Shown piece by piece: positions 1 through 11,070 of a stretch of DNA of 64,000 bases. Under the pieces are notes generated by a model. That model was given only the letters and a program-made list of their open reading frames with translations, searched no databases and had not been told where the DNA came from. The stretch is from the NCBI GenBank assembly GCA_964034945.1, contig OZ035962.1:74167597-74231596 (forward strand). The letters are read 5' to 3'. The position numbers and the translations under genes are program-made. Positions within the stretch are counted from its first letter, which is position 1; every line of letters begins with the position of its first letter. Source of the DNA: Chrysopilus asiliformis. Its lineage: Eukaryota > Arthropoda > Insecta > Diptera > Rhagionidae.

Positions 1-815
1 GCCAGCCTGATCGGACGCGTTGCATCGCATAAATCTTCGAGAGGAAATTATCTTTCTCCCTCGAATGCTTACATGGATTACCGACCGAACAGAAATGAAC
101 AAAAAAAACGTAATCAGTCAGCGAACAAGGAAAATCTAATGGCCAACATTCAATGTTGTAAATTTACACATCACTTGTAAATTTCCAGACACACCACCCC
201 AAACCATCCAACGCAATTAGTTTCAGTAAGGGGTTCAAAAGATACTGGCGAATATCCTCTATATATGTATCTGCAGCAGAACTCCTTTTTTTGGGAATCC
301 CATAAGTTAATAAAAACTCTCTGTTTCGGTGTAAAAATTCCGAATGGTTTTTATTTAAACAGAGTATTTCAAACTTTCTCTAAACTTGTTGCTCAATTGC
401 CTGTCGTACTTGTCGTTGACCGGTTTATATTCTTTATTTTAAGATATTTTAAGATATTTGAAGGCAATTTAATTTAATAATACGACATACCTACCCATTT
501 CCTTGGCCATTTATTTATATCTCATAAAAATAGGATGCAGATAAGCCCTGAAATGGAAATGCTCGGGACAGTCCCGGATTTAGGCATGTTATCCCGGATT
601 TCCGGAAACTATAATTATGTCCCAAATTTTACAATCTAGTGTTATCTTTTATAAAACACAATTACTAAATATTCAAAAAATGCTTTACTTCGGCTGGAGG
701 TTGTTGTAAATCTCATTTTTTCACCTGCAGCGCATTTTTGCAACGATTTTCCACAAACGGCGAGTGTGTCTCAAAATTTTTTTGAATGCAACACATTTCT
801 CTTTATTGGTATTTT
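1..815. other. Non-coding stretch, nothing recognised
   Basis: AT-rich sequence with no exon-like reading frame. A reading frame of 70 codons at 265-477 has low-complexity F/L/K composition and is taken as chance. Around 560-610 the words TCCCGGATTT occur twice, a short local duplication of unknown meaning. Confidence 0.5.
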
Positions 816-817
816 TA

Positions 818-1280
818 CACGGAAAAATATCTTAAGTTCCAAATTAGATACAAATGTAGAAACATACACTCAGAAAAATGGAGGCTAACTCGACGACCTA
901 CATACGGCGTAATTGGCCTCGGGCAGACGCGCGTTCGCCTGCATGTGGGCAAGTAAAACTGAGTTGACCTGTGGGCGGAGAAATTCTGAAATTAAGCCAC
1001 CAGCAGGTGAAGTAGGGCATTGGGAGCTGCACGAGTTGACCTTAGATAGGTTAACTCTGACCGCTAGCTGGCTTACAGAAACTTCTGTAAGGTCAGAGTT
1101 AACCTGACAAAAAGTTGACCTGGACATTTTTCTGAGTGTACCTTTACATTCTAAATATATACATTATATTCTTGGTGTAACAACAAATAAAAGAAATTTA
1201 TCTCTAAATTTGATAAAAATAGTTCTCATCGTGAAACAAGAAACAAATTATTCCCAAATTGGAATATTTTTCTTTCAGTG
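818..1280. mobile_element. TIR element with CAC(G/T)GAAA ends, TA-flanked
   Basis: The left end reads CACGGAAAAATATC and the right end, reversed, reads CACTGAAAGAAAAATAT. Both termini abut TA (816-817 and 1281-1282). The inverted repeats are degenerate and continue into related sequence (TTCCAAATT against TCCAATTTG). There is no coding capacity, so this is a MITE-like element. A younger element (867-1138) sits inside it close to the left end. The superfamily is not assigned; TA flanks fit several Tc1/mariner-type groups but TA is too short to be decisive. Confidence 0.6.
867..1138. mobile_element. Nested MITE with CACTCAGAAAAATG inverted ends
   Basis: A 14-base perfect terminal inverted repeat (CACTCAGAAAAATG) lies at both ends, each flanked by TA (865-866 and 1139-1140). 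The inside has repeated GTTGACC words and a strong internal hairpin around 1047-1104 (AGGTTAACTCTGACC pairing with GGTCAGAGTTAACCT). It lies within the 818-1280 element and is therefore younger. Reading frames on both strands across it are products of the palindromic sequence and are not genes. Confidence 0.7.
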
Positions 1281-1282
1281 TA

Positions 1283-1756
1283 CAATTTCCGGAACGATTT
1301 TTTTTATGGACCGTAAAGCCCAATTCAGACTAACGATTGCTTTTATTGGGCCCTCACCTTAAGGTCCGATGTCCACCTAAGCGAAGCTATGCCATCGAAC
1401 ATCGCTGTAGCTACATAACTTAGGTGGCTTAGGTCATCCCGTTGTCCACCCCAGCTAAGCTACGTGGCAACATTTTTCTGAAATGCGCAGCTCACAAGAA
1501 AATCACAAAAAAAATCCGTTTCAACATAAAACAGAAAGGGGGGAAGTATTCCCTTTTCTCTGTAAAAGTATACAGGGAGATTTTTTTAAACAAATGGCAG
1601 AAGTTAAGTATTAACTCAATGTTAGTAATTGCAGTGTATTTGACAAGTGTTATAGACTCTATTAAAAATTCAAAAATCTTAAATCTTTTGATCTATAATG
1701 TTTTAATAAAACTGAAAATTAAATCTAAACTTAAATTAGTCCACCTTTGACGTATC
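1283..1756. other. Spacer, no gene recognised
   Basis: A 102-codon reading frame at 1442-1750 (+) is lysine/isoleucine-rich with no domain and is likely chance in this base composition. Around 1360-1460 there are repeated CTAAGCT/CTTAGGT words. Confidence 0.4.
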
Positions 1757-1758
1757 TA

Positions 1759-3089
1759 CACGGAAAAAAATCCACATAGTAATCGTTCCTATAAAATGGT
1801 GGAAAGTCATTATAGGAGTCATTGCACCATTTTGTAGGAAAGGCTTCAATAAATGTTGGAACTAGTCCTACTTTTCGTGGAATCATTACTATGTAAATAG
1901 GGCTGAGAGAAGAATGGCCACATTCCAACAAAAGTAGCACTCGTCCCTAGTTTGCATTGGAGACGTTGTTAATCTGAGGTGGAATCATTACTATATTATG
2001 GAATGGAATCATTCCCACTATTTTTAGAAATGACTCCAATATTATGTAGGGCTCAGTCCTACAAAAAAAATGGAATGACTCCTAAGTTTTGGTGGACTCA
2101 TTCCTATGCAAATAGGATTCAGCGAATATGATAATTCAAGTCGAATTTTTTCTTCGATTATAATTCACACGTGGTTTGCGAACTCGGATTATATATAGCT
2201 TGGACCTGCCTAGTGCCATACTCCAACACTTGTGTCGGAAAATTTTTTTTAATTACAGGGAATTTTTTTTTTACTCGAGCTATTTGATATCTCGAATATT
2301 TTCAAGCCCCGGACTTCCCTATCTCGAATGTTCGATAACTCGAATTTTTGTTTGTCCCATTTATATTGGACAGGGTCCAATAAAAAAAAAGTCTCCAGTC
2401 CTATACAGATAGGACTTGGTGCTGTAATTATACACGCAGAGAAAAGATAGTAAATTTTACTATTTTATAATGGGAAATCGTGACTATTACTAAAATAGTT
2501 ATTTTCAATTAGAAAAATAGTCAAAAATGACAATTTTTATATGAAATTTAACTACTTTGTAGTAAAATTTTCTATTTTGTAGTTAAATTTACTATTTTTT
2601 CAATTGAAATTAATTATTTTGTAATTAGAATAACCTATTTTAGTAATAGTCACGATTTCCCATTACAAAGTAGTTAGATTTACTATTTTTTTTCTCTGAG
2701 TGTAGGAACGTGTCCTATTTCAAATTAGAATTTTGCGAATATATATAGGAGAGAATCCAATAATCAATGGAGACATTACAACGTTTTATAGGATTGAGTC
2801 CTGTACAAAAGGGAATGTCGCCATATTTTTGTCGTAACCAGTCTAACATATATAGTAATCTCTCCCATGTAACACGTTGGAGTCTTTGCCATAATTTTGG
2901 GAATGGTTACACCAAAAAAAAAAAGAATACGACCACTTTTTGTTGGAATGTGTCCTAAAAAATGTGGGAGCTGTTACACCTTTTTTATAGGAATGATTCC
3001 CATATTTGGCCACTATGCCGTTTTTTCCCATAAATAGTGGACTGGAGCATGCGATTTTGGTGGAATGGTTCCTATATGTTTTTTCCGTG
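1759..3089. mobile_element. 1.3-kb CACGGAAAAAA-ended element with internal repeats
   Basis: The left end CACGGAAAAAAATCC and the reversed right end CACGGAAAAAACAT form the terminal inverted repeat; both are flanked by TA (1757-1758 and 3090-3091). The interior is built of degenerate units around GGAAT(C/G)ATTCC and 'TAGGA...TCCTA' words in both orientations, seen at about 1780-2110 and 2700-3075. It has no transposase. A TA-flanked foldback (2433-2702) is inserted in it. The end sequence is close to that of the 818-1280 element, so the two belong to one broad family. Confidence 0.65.
2433..2702. mobile_element. Nested foldback MITE, arms over 70 bp
   Basis: The arms begin CAC(G/T)CAGAGAAAA and stay complementary through a shared GGGAAATCGTGACTATTAC core (left about 2471, right about 2643-2662), so nearly the whole 270 bp folds back on itself. 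TA flanks lie at 2431-2432 and 2703-2704. It sits inside 1759-3089. Loop sequence is AT-rich and non-coding. Confidence 0.75.
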
Positions 3090-3091
3090 TA

Positions 3092-4627
3092 TGTTACTCG
3101 AAGTTGTTCTTTAACGTAAACCCTGTCACGTTTTTGTGCAAATGACTTTAATCACACCAAGTGATTTATTTGTATATTTTGAATCTATATACAAAGCTAT
3201 TTTTTAAATATTTGAATACTATCGATTGCTTTTCAAACGAAGTTGATTGATGTTCATATTTCTTGAAGCCATTTTAACATTAATTTTAATTAAAAGTTCA
3301 ACAAACAAAAAAAAACGAGCAAAGGGGGATGAAAGTGGATAAATATTCGTACACCTTTGAATGATTAAAGGTGCACAAAATTTCATTGTCTATTCTTGAT
3401 CCGGACTAAAACACAATTGGCCCAAGCATCAAGCAAATTAATCATAAGCAAAGTGTTTTTTGTGCCCTGTCTTCCCTGTCTTCTCGCGGCGCGCGTCGCA
3501 CCGGGTCCACCATCCTCTTTGGTAGAGTAAATTTTTATTTGTCTGAGCTATGGAAATTTGTCTTTTTCTTTGCCTAATTCTTCACAACAAATCATCATGA
3601 GTACTCATCTTACATTATCGCTTTGAAAATTTTAAAATAAATGAAGCAAAATCGCTTTTCTTGGCGTGTACGTGTGTAGGTGTACGCATTAAACTCCCCA
3701 AACATTTAACAGTGACCATAAATTTTTTAATCAAGAGTAATAAATCTCTTTGTTTAGGTTGGGACGATGTATTTTCAAGAGAAACGACGACCGCATCACA
3801 AGGGCCAGAAGTTGAGCGAAAAAAAAAATCCCCAGCTTCCCTAAGAATTGCCCTACGAAGGACTCATCGTGGCAACAAAAAAAAAACGGCAACCGGCAAA
3901 ACAACGATGAAGCCGGGAAAGTGTGATCTGAAAATAGGTATCTACCGCAGCAGGGTAGTTCGACGCAGATGAGAGGAGTAGGGGTCACAATTGCCGCATT
4001 AATTTTCCTAAATGGGCAGCTGGAGGCACGGTTTGTTTCATAACAAATTGGAAATATGTCCCTTTCTCATCAAAAGACAAAGCTCCGATTTTTTGTCCTG
4101 TAACTGGAAATCTTGAATTCAAATGGCATGATGTTAAGGGGTGTTTTCGCTACATATGCAGAAAGACATTCCCGTTTGGCGCGCATTACAGGTTGGGTGT
4201 GCACCCTTTTTCCCATAAGACCCAGCCTGCGACCAGATTTTACAAACTTTTTATGGTGAGGCGATTTCACATACATGAAATGTTTGCTTTTGCTTATATT
4301 TAATTCAGACCCTTGATTCAGAAAGGGTTCAGCAGGAAATATAAATCATCGGGACATTATAGTATTTATGTACACAATAAGACACTTCTTTAAATTTATT
4401 TGAGTTTTAAATGCATGCGCATACACTTGAAGGATTTGATTTATATAGAGCGATTTAGATTTAAGAATTATGGATTTGGTTCTTGATAAAACCTAGTTCG
4501 CTAAACGAGAAAAAAAAATTAGCTTGAGCTGAGTTGGACAGGGGTGCTTCAATAATTTTAATTTGATTGAGAGACCACAACCACGAAATTCATTTCGTCG
4601 TAGATCTTAAAATATTATTATTTGTAT
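3092..4627. other. Unique-looking stretch, no gene recognised
   Basis: Base composition is a little richer in G+C at 3470-3530 and 3760-4020. Overlapping open frames exist on both strands (3661-3972 + and 3731-3988 -). The plus frame opens with TTG, is Lys/Arg/Thr-rich and lacks a recognisable domain. No convincing splice-bounded exon was found. It could be intron or intergenic DNA. Confidence 0.4.
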
Positions 4628-4845
4628 ACCCGTATGGTGAAACGAAAAGGTATATTAAATTTTCCTCCGTCATCACACACCCGTCATAACACACAAAAAT
4701 CAATTACACCAGTGTGTTTAGAATGATAAAAAAAATTGAATTGTGCATGTCCGTCCGTCTGTCCGTCTGTCTGTCTGTCTGTCCGTACGTCCGTCCGTCT
4801 GGGGCGCTGGCAATTATAGCTTTTGTTATGTTTTATTTTGTGTTC
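4628..4845 (+). repeat. Dispersed repeat family B, head-containing copy
   Basis: Starts with an imperfect hairpin (TATACCCGTATGG...AAAAGGTATA), then the shared words CACACAAAAA, TACACCAGTGTG and TTTAGAATGATAAAA, then a (GTCCGTCT)n microsatellite at 4748-4800, and ends in GGCAATTATAGCTTTTGTTA. The same order of words recurs at 49983 (+), 41165 (-) and, more diverged, at 16046 (+). This copy is internally deleted relative to them. It resembles, from memory, the ATACCC...GGGTAT / GTCCGTCTGTC repeats of fly genomes; class not settled. Confidence 0.75.
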
Positions 4846-5348
4846 AACCATTGAATCATTTCTGATTTATATTAAATTCTAAAGGAATTTCTTGGCTTAT
4901 AGGTCATTAAAAAAATATAACAAAATGTTATATTATTTTTGTGGGGTTTTTCACATACGAAAAATTCCCCTCAACATGTCAGGCATGTTTGCTCTGAAAC
5001 CCTACTGGGAGCCTGTTTCTGGCACGGAAGCTGGCTCACCGTCATCAGAGCCTGTTTTAAATAATAGTTATATGAAGGCGATGGAATAGTTTTTTCTGGA
5101 TGAAAAATTGTAAGTATTTTCGGAACTTAATTTCGCTTAAGATGGATTATATGCATATCTTCGATTTCACATTAAAATAAGCAAGAATTGTCAGGACGTA
5201 ATCCTCAAATGCTCCAATTTTTCCATTTGAATGAGGCAGATTGGATTTTGATGTATGGAAGAATTACGTGAAATCATATTCGTAACACATTTTGTATTTA
5301 TACATTTTTACTTTCCTCTTCTATAGAAGGAAAATTTTGTATTCATAA
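4846..5348. other. Spacer, no gene recognised
   Basis: AT-rich sequence. Around 5205-5280 there are short words shared with family B ('TTGGATTTTGATGTATGGAA'), so part of it is probably an old family B fragment. Confidence 0.4.
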
Positions 5349-5350
5349 TA

Positions 5351-6259
5351 AAGGGTGTTTTTTAAGCCCGATAGAACTTCAAATTTTTAAAAGTAACACA
5401 AAAAATTAAATTTTAATCAAAATTGTTTATTGATTCGAACGATCAATACATGGCATTAACATTTGAAAATGATTTCCGCCATATGGCCACCGCGGCTGTT
5501 CTTGACGAAGCGCATTCTGGACGTCCAATTTTGGGCCACTTTTTCGAGCACTGCTAGTCGTATGTCACGAATAACACTAACAATGTTGGCCTCCAAGGCG
5601 TCAATTGTTGCTGGTTTATCAGCATAAACCAGTGACTTCACGTAGCCCCACAAATCGCACGACCTTGGAGGCCAATTAACAGGACCATTTCTTGGGATGT
5701 TGTTTTCATCGAACGTTTCCCTCAATAAAGCGATTGTATCGTTAGCTGTATGACATGTAGCGGCATCCTGTTGAAACCACAAGTCAGCTATACACCAATA
5801 TCTTGAATTTTTGGCAACCAAAATTCATTGATCATTGCTCTTTGGTGAGCTCCATTGACAGTAACACGCACTCCTTCCGCATTTTTAAAGAAATACGGTC
5901 CGATGATGCTACTGCAGAAATATTCTCATTACTACGGACTGTACGCACTCTGGTTGATGGATGAATGTCTAATAGTGTGAAATTAGTTCGAAATTTGCTG
6001 ATGGTTTCACGAATAGTGCGTTCAGTAGGACGATTATGACGACCAAAATGTGGACGAAGAGCTCTATAACAATTCCTAACTGAGCACTGATTTTGGAAAT
6101 AAGTTTCCACAATTAGTAAACGTTGTTCAAGCGTGAGTCTATTCATGATGATTTGCCAGAGTATACTGATCATAAATGTCAAAAAGTGAGCGCAGTATAA
6201 CAGCTCGTTTGACAGTTAACCCTTTCGTAAGTTCTATCTAAGCAAAAAAAAATACCCTT
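5351..6259 (-). mobile_element. DD41D (rosa-type) mariner relative, internally deleted
   Basis: TIRs AAGGGTGTTTTTTAA / AAGGGTATTTTTTTTT continue to a shared GATAGAACT; the element is flanked by TA at 5349-5350 and 6260-6261. It is 909 bp, against about 1.3 kb expected for a complete element of this kind. The minus strand holds the two ends of a Tc1/mariner-type transposase joined across an internal deletion. Another member of the group in this window (61777-63510) keeps the missing middle. It is non-functional (see the pseudogene entry). Confidence 0.9.
5456..6182 (-). pseudogene. DD41D transposase pseudogene (N and C ends only)
   Basis: The N-terminal helix-turn-helix part is intact from an ATG at about 6146 (MNRLTLEQRLLIVETYFQNQ...), with the segment CSVRNCYRALRPHFGRHNRP. 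The frame is then lost at a junction near 5940, where roughly 110 codons are missing, including the first catalytic Asp region (FSDEAHFW in the copy at 62.8 kb). The C-terminal half restarts in another frame with WFQQDAATCH, which keeps the second Asp. A further deletion turns the expected CDLTPLDYFLWGY into CDLWGY, removing the third Asp. Two of three catalytic residues are therefore gone. The C-terminus (GGHMAEIIFK) matches the family end. Confidence 0.88.
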
Positions 6260-6261
6260 TA

Positions 6262-6960
6262 CAATCGACTCGGGGAAGGGGGCAGATAGAAAATTTCTGA
6301 TCAATACGAAATCCGTTTCAGCCAAAATTATTAGGATGTCCGTGCATATGTCTGTCGGTCTGTTCGTTGTACGTATCTTGTAGAACTCGAGAACAAAAAT
6401 CTTTTAAATAAGTTTTACAAAAATCGTAGTAACGGAAACCTCCCATACAATTTTATTTTGAAAAAATACGGTTTTTTCAAAATTTCTCAAAACTTATGCG
6501 CTTTTTGGAAAAACTTAGTATGATCAAATTTAAAGGATATAAAATTTTCCACATTTTTTTTTGTATCTCTAATGGTTTTCAAGATATTTAAAAAAAAAAA
6601 TAGTTTTTTGAAAATCTCTCGAAAATTATGAAACTTTTTTGAAAAAATGAAGAGGAAATTTTTTTTTACACTTTTTGCGTTAACGTTATATACATATCTT
6701 TAACGGTTCTCAACATATTTAAAGAAAAAGGTTTTTTTTTTAATTTCTTGGTTTTTTTTGAAAAATTTTCGAAAACTTTATGTTATTATAAAAAAAAATC
6801 CATATTACCAGATTCAAAAGAAATAAAATTTTCTGCATTTATTTCTTTTAACGGTTTTTACTTATCTTTAATGTTTCTGAAGATATTTAAAAAAATATTA
6901 TTTTTCACATATTTTTCTGAAAAAAAGATTTGCAGAGGAAAGTTTGGTATTGATCACAAC
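6262..6960 (+). repeat. Dispersed repeat family A
   Basis: Begins with AATACGAAATCCGTTTCA and GATGTCCGTG.ATCTGTCTGTCGGTC, then 'ACTCGAGAAC' and 'AAGTTTTACAAAAATCGTAG'. Downstream come about four degenerate units of roughly 100-120 bp, each with 'TCTTTAACGGTT.TCAAGATATTTAAA' followed by 'TTTTCGAAAACTTAT'. Copies of the head occur at 22686 (+) and 43830 (-). The open frame at 6748-6963 is low-complexity and not a gene. Confidence 0.75.
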
Positions 6961-7348
6961 TGATATTTTGCTGAAAACTGTTTCATTTGGTTGGAGGAGG
7001 AGGAAGGGATTGTCCGAATAAAAAGTTATTTTACAATCAGGCATACCAGTATCATAGATACCAAGTTTCATGAGATTTCATTCACCCACTTTCACGTGAT
7101 ACGGGCACAAACACACAAACAAATAGAGAAATATTGAACTGGACCCGGTTTTGATCATTACTCGTCTAGAGGCAAAAATTTTAACTGAGCTAAATTTTAG
7201 ATGCAAAACATACTCTCCATTGACCGGAGGTAAACCATATTTTTTCCGCCTGCGGCGCACTTTTTTAACATATTTTTACCTGCGGCGTATATTTACAAAC
7301 TTTTGCCCTGGATTTGATTTCGTACTTCCCATTCAAGTTGTTTGATTT
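6961..7348. other. Spacer, no gene recognised
   Basis: Contains TTTTTACCTGCGGCG repeated twice (about 7244-7290) and no supported exon. Open frames on both strands are short and have no domain. Confidence 0.4.
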
Positions 7349-8054
7349 TCTAAAGGAATATAAAATTTTTCTGTTTCTGAGTTTTTGTTCTTACATAGAT
7401 CTGTTCGTTTGTACGGTTGTGTAATATAAAATCGTTTAACCTGACTGAGTGACTGACTGACTCATCAACGCCCAGCCCAAACCCCTGAAGCTAGAGACTT
7501 GAAACTTTTACAGTATGTCCCAACTATTGCGTAGGCGCTCACTAAAGTGAGGTTTTCCGAAATTTTACCGCTAAGGGGGTCAACGGGGGGTAAAGCGGGT
7601 TTGGGTGTTTTTTAACCGTGATTTTCGCCATGAATCCTGCTCAATAGGAGTTTAACTCGGGGGTTTTCGGAGCCACTGATCACGAATCCGGTGTTAGATT
7701 TTCAAAATTCAAAACGGAAGGTCCTGTAAGGATAACGCAAATGTCCCTTTTCCCATTTTTCCGGGGAAAATTGGCATTAGGGGGTTTTCGGTGTCGCTGA
7801 TCACGAATCTGATGTTGAAATTGCTAACGGAAGCACCTGTAAGGATAATCCAAATATCCTTTTTACACAACTGGCAATAAGGGGGTTTCGGAGCCGCTGA
7901 TCACGAATCTGGTGTTAGAATTTTAAAATTCGGAACGGGAGGTTCTGAAGGAATAACGATTTGTTCCAATAGTTTTTAAGCTATTTCTGTGTTTTTTATG
8001 CAAAAAACTTTTTTAAAAAAACTTTAGCCTGGCAACGACGGGTATGCAAGCTAG
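7349..8054 (+). mobile_element. Helitron-like element (right end clear, left end tentative)
   Basis: The right end has a degenerate GC stem (CCTGGCAACGACGGG), eight bases, then CTAG followed by T, which is the standard Helitron 3' arrangement. The left end is set tentatively at a TC (7349-7350). Inside are a (TGAC)n stretch at 7440-7463 and three tandem degenerate units of about 110-120 bp centred on 'GGGGTTTTCGGAGCCGCTGATCACGAATCTGGTG' (split here in words: GGGGTTTTCGG, GCCGCTGATCACGAATC, TAAGGATAA). Related units occur reversed at 13480-13770. It is non-autonomous; no Rep/helicase. Confidence 0.55.
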
Positions 8055-8055
8055 T

Positions 8056-8517
8056 TAATTATATTTTATAAATATAAAATGAAATTGTTAACTTGCAATT
8101 TTCAAATTATTGTATACGTTATTCCCTTTTACCTAGTAAAAAGTAGTCGCATCTAGTGTTTCAAGAATTCTACTATATTCAATTTGGATGTCAAATATAT
8201 TCCAGACTTCTATAAAGTTCTGGAAATTTTTTTCTATTTTATAATATTCTACAATTCTCACAGATAGAGGGTGGAATTACACGCTACTTGACAATTTCTA
8301 TCATTCATAATAAATTCGGTGACATTTTTAGGAAACGTAAAGACATTAACTGTAAGAGCACAGGACTTCAATATTAAATGAAACAAATTTCTTTTCTTCC
8401 GTTTGCGAAAGTACAGTGAGGAAGGAAACGCAGCTCTTATGGCTAAAACTGTTCATAAAAATGACTCTTAGGAGCGGACTAGCCACCCTTTTTAGTTATT
8501 TTATGGGCGGAATGATT
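8056..8517. other. Spacer, nothing recognised
   Basis: AT-rich, with no repeat family, exon or hairpin that I could support. Confidence 0.4.
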
Positions 8518-9338
8518 TCACATACAACGGATTTGTAAATGAACGTCGCAATCCTTAAATATTTCAGTTACAGTGCGTTCTGCAGGAATTGTTCGAGGCT
8601 TTTTGTTTGCATTCAAGTTCCGGAAGCCAGTAGTAATTAGAAATGGTGCATGGCATATGATTTCGGCACGAGTCTCAATCCAGCTGCTTCCGGAATTTAA
8701 TTTGTTACATAGTTGTTCACTCCAGGGGGTTCCTATAGTTGGTGACTGCCTTTCTGTTCGACTATCCTGAATATCCAACCTATCCTGAATACTAGCGATT
8801 GCTTGCCTATATTCAGTCGCTTATAAATGACTTCCATAGTCCCCGTTTATGCTACTCTTATTAGAAGTTTGGCAGCATAAAATACTACCGTGTGCCGCCC
8901 TTAGTCTTAGCTAAGGGCCATTTATAAAGAAAAGTTTGGTGGTTTTGTTGGAGGGTAAAATTTGGATTGCTTGACTAGACTAGAACACAGTTTCAAATCG
9001 ACTACCTCCAGGAATAAAACCATCCCCAATATCAAGAGCAGTTGTAGGCAAGTTGTAGAATTTTTTTCCCGTACTCATATGTTTGCTCCTTCGTCGTTGC
9101 TCGTTTTGAATGAATAACCGCAGGCTAATAGCTTCGAATCCTAATTTTACGGTTGTGGCTGCTCTCACTATATCTTTGAAGAGAACTTGGTAGTCGAAGT
9201 GGCGCGTAATTGAGTTGATTGAAAGTGCAAAGGGCGTTTTCTTGTCTGTATTTCATACAGAAATCTTCACACCGACTAAATTCCTGGGACTCTGCACCTT
9301 CTTCAAATATTTCCCTTTTTTTGTCAGTCCCAGTTATT
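8518..9338 (-). pseudogene. Decayed reading frame, about 273 codons, unknown origin
   Basis: Read on the minus strand, one frame runs from about 9338 to the TGA ending at 8518 with only four internal stops (TGA near 9257, TAG near 8981, TAG near 8899, TAA near 8821). At this base composition one stop per 15 codons or so would be expected by chance. Translated blocks include FKDIVRAATTVKLGFEA, KKFYNLPTTALDIGDGFIP and TRAEIICHAPFLITTGFRN, which look like globular protein rather than low-complexity filler. I do not recognise the family. It could be a decayed transposon or host pseudogene, or an old endogenous viral fragment. There are no flanking repeats or poly-A that decide this. Confidence 0.45.
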
Positions 9339-9541
9339 CTATTGGTCGATTATTTCTGAAAATTTGAAATGTCGTTGTTATTTTCTGACTTTCCTGTCAT
9401 TCCCATCAAACGACTAAGGGGTTATGTTACCTGTATCTTTTCAGAAATCGATTTTTTTCGCTTATTTTTAAGGAACAAAATATTAAGTTGAAAATATTAA
9501 GTTGATCGGATCAAAATTGCCGAAGTTGTGAGACTTTAGAG

Positions 9542-10248
9542 CAGAGTTGCCCGCCTTTGACTCAATTAGCTCCTCACATGCTTAAAATGTTTATTCATAG
9601 CGACAGAGCATTTTACACAATTATGACCAATATTGTCATATTTTTAATTCTACCTCCTTGCAAGTATGCAACAGCGGACGAAAAATAAGTGAGTTCTATG
9701 AGTCAGACGCTTCATTCGTTCAGTTGCATTTCTGCTGTTGATGCAGGCGGTTGTGTGACGCCTTTTTCCACTAGTAGACTGATGTACAGTGAGTTACAAA
9801 CATTCACATCATGAACTGAGTCTCTTTCATTTCTTATTTTCAATCATGAATGGCTGGAACCCTGATCCAGATTGGGAAAAACAATGTTTAGGTATAGTAG
9901 ACAATAATTGAAATTTGCAGTGTTTGAAATGCGATTACATTTGCAAAAAAAAAAAAAAAGTTATGCGCCATTATAATGCAGTGCCCTTATATTCCAGAGC
10001 CTTTGCAGGGTGCATTCTTTTCTCTCAATATTTGTGAGAATAATTAATAAAATAATACGATAAAGTAAATAAAAAAATGTCGAAAATTTATTTAAAAGCA
10101 ATATTTTGTGGGCCACTGCGTTCATATCACATCAGCTGGCCACTGAGAACGTGAGAGGCCCATTATCTAAATTTTGTGCTTGTGTGGAATAAGACACCAA
10201 AAAATTTCGAGTAGTGGTAATTCAACACAATAAATTGGGCATCTCTGT
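9542..10248 (+). mobile_element. hAT element relic, internally deleted
   Basis: Ends CAGAGTTGCCC and, reversed, CAGAGATGCCC. The flanking eight bases (CTTTAGAG left, TTTTAAAA right) match at 5 of 8 positions, compatible with a decayed hAT 8-bp duplication but not proof. It contains the start of a transposase-like frame at 9846 (see next entry). Total length is 707 bp, against 2.5-4 kb for complete hAT elements. Confidence 0.6.
9846..10000 (+). pseudogene. hAT transposase N-terminal fragment (BED-like zinc finger)
   Basis: From an ATG at 9846 the frame reads MNGWNPDPDWEKQCLGIVDNN, a stop, then LQCLKCDYICKK running into a poly-A tract (frameshift) and a diverged remnant. The order Trp-Glu-Lys, then C-x2-C, parallels the better kept copy at 27797-27958 (DWENKYLL...QCLVC...RHYNSC). 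The rest of the transposase is deleted. Confidence 0.5.
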
Positions 10249-10335
10249 TTTAAAATTATACGGATTTGGAGCATTCACGAAATAACTTAAAACTTTAACC
10301 CGTCGACGATGATGATATACTTATTTAAATTACAA

Positions 10336-10570
10336 TTATAGACATAAGAAAAGCTACAATTGCCAGGGGCCAATCGACAAATTTTTTATTTGAAAATAAA
10401 AAAAATTATATGAGAACAGACAAAAATTTTATTTGAAAAAATCCATTTGTGTGGATGAAAGGAAAAAGGTCGTCCGATTGGATTTTGATGTATGAAATGG
10501 TTATGTAAAATCATATTCCAAACACATTTCGTCTTTACAAATCTTTCGATACGATGCACCGTTTTTGAGA
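10336..10570 (-). repeat. Dispersed repeat family B, 3' part
   Basis: Reversed, it carries the family B tail order: ATCGAAAGATTTGTAAAGACG, TTACATAACC, CATCAAAATCCAATCGGAC and, at the end, GGCAATTGTAGCTTTTCTTA. The sequence matches the 31335-31885 copy in the same orientation. Confidence 0.65.
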
Positions 10571-10738
10571 CAACTTCAAAAAACTGTTTTGTTTGTATGG
10601 GAGAGGGGGGAAAGAGGAAAAATGGGGGAAAAATTCCATCTGGGAGTTGTTGGGATTGCTGAATCCAATTTTGGAGTTAAAAAGTCTGTAAACATATGGG
10701 ATATATATTCGAAGACTAAAAAGTGTGAACAAGCGTGG

Positions 10739-10828
10739 CGAAAGACAGCGAAAGACAGCGAAAGACAGCGAGAGACAGCGAAAGACAGTGAAAGACAGCG
10801 AAAGACAGCGAGAGACAACGAAAGACAC
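10739..10828. repeat. 10-bp minisatellite (CGAAAGACAG)x9
   Basis: Nine tandem 10-bp units, with variants CGAGAGACAG, TGAAAGACAG and CGAGAGACAA. Open frames on both strands across it (RQRETAKDSE-type and CLSLSFAVFR-type repeats) are translations of the array, not genes. Confidence 0.95.
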
Positions 10829-11070
10829 CCGCCTTTTTGGATTTTTAGTCATACTAATCGAATACAAAATGACTAAAAAGGATAAAATAAAAAAAAAAAT
10901 AAAAAAGAAAATTAAAAAAAAAATTATAAAAAAGCTTTTATTTAAAAATAGTACACCAAAAAGCAAGATAAAAAAAAGTATAAAAGATAAAATAAAATAA
11001 ATATTTATTTATTGCTGATACCCAACGATAAAAAAAATATTTTTTTCCTTTTTAGTGCATTCTTTTAAAA
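10829..11070. repeat. Dispersed repeat family H fragment, AT-rich
   Basis: The stretch GGATTTTTAGTCATACTAAT...ATACAAAATGACTAAAAAGGA matches, reversed, the sequence that flanks the TTAA element at 12753-12969. A second piece near 11045 (CCTTTTTAGTGCATTCTTTT) matches 12691-12710. The reading frames here are poly-lysine artefacts. Confidence 0.5.

Noticed and set aside
3661..3972. 103-codon plus frame
   Set aside because: Opens with TTG, overlaps an equally open minus frame, and shows no domain or splice signals.
4748..4800. (GTCCGTCT)n as an independent locus of interest
   Set aside because: It is the microsatellite core of repeat family B and recurs in other copies.
10535..10966. 143-codon minus frame and matching plus frames
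   Set aside because: Translation of the 10-bp minisatellite and poly-A/T tracts, giving CLSLSF and DSERQR repeats.
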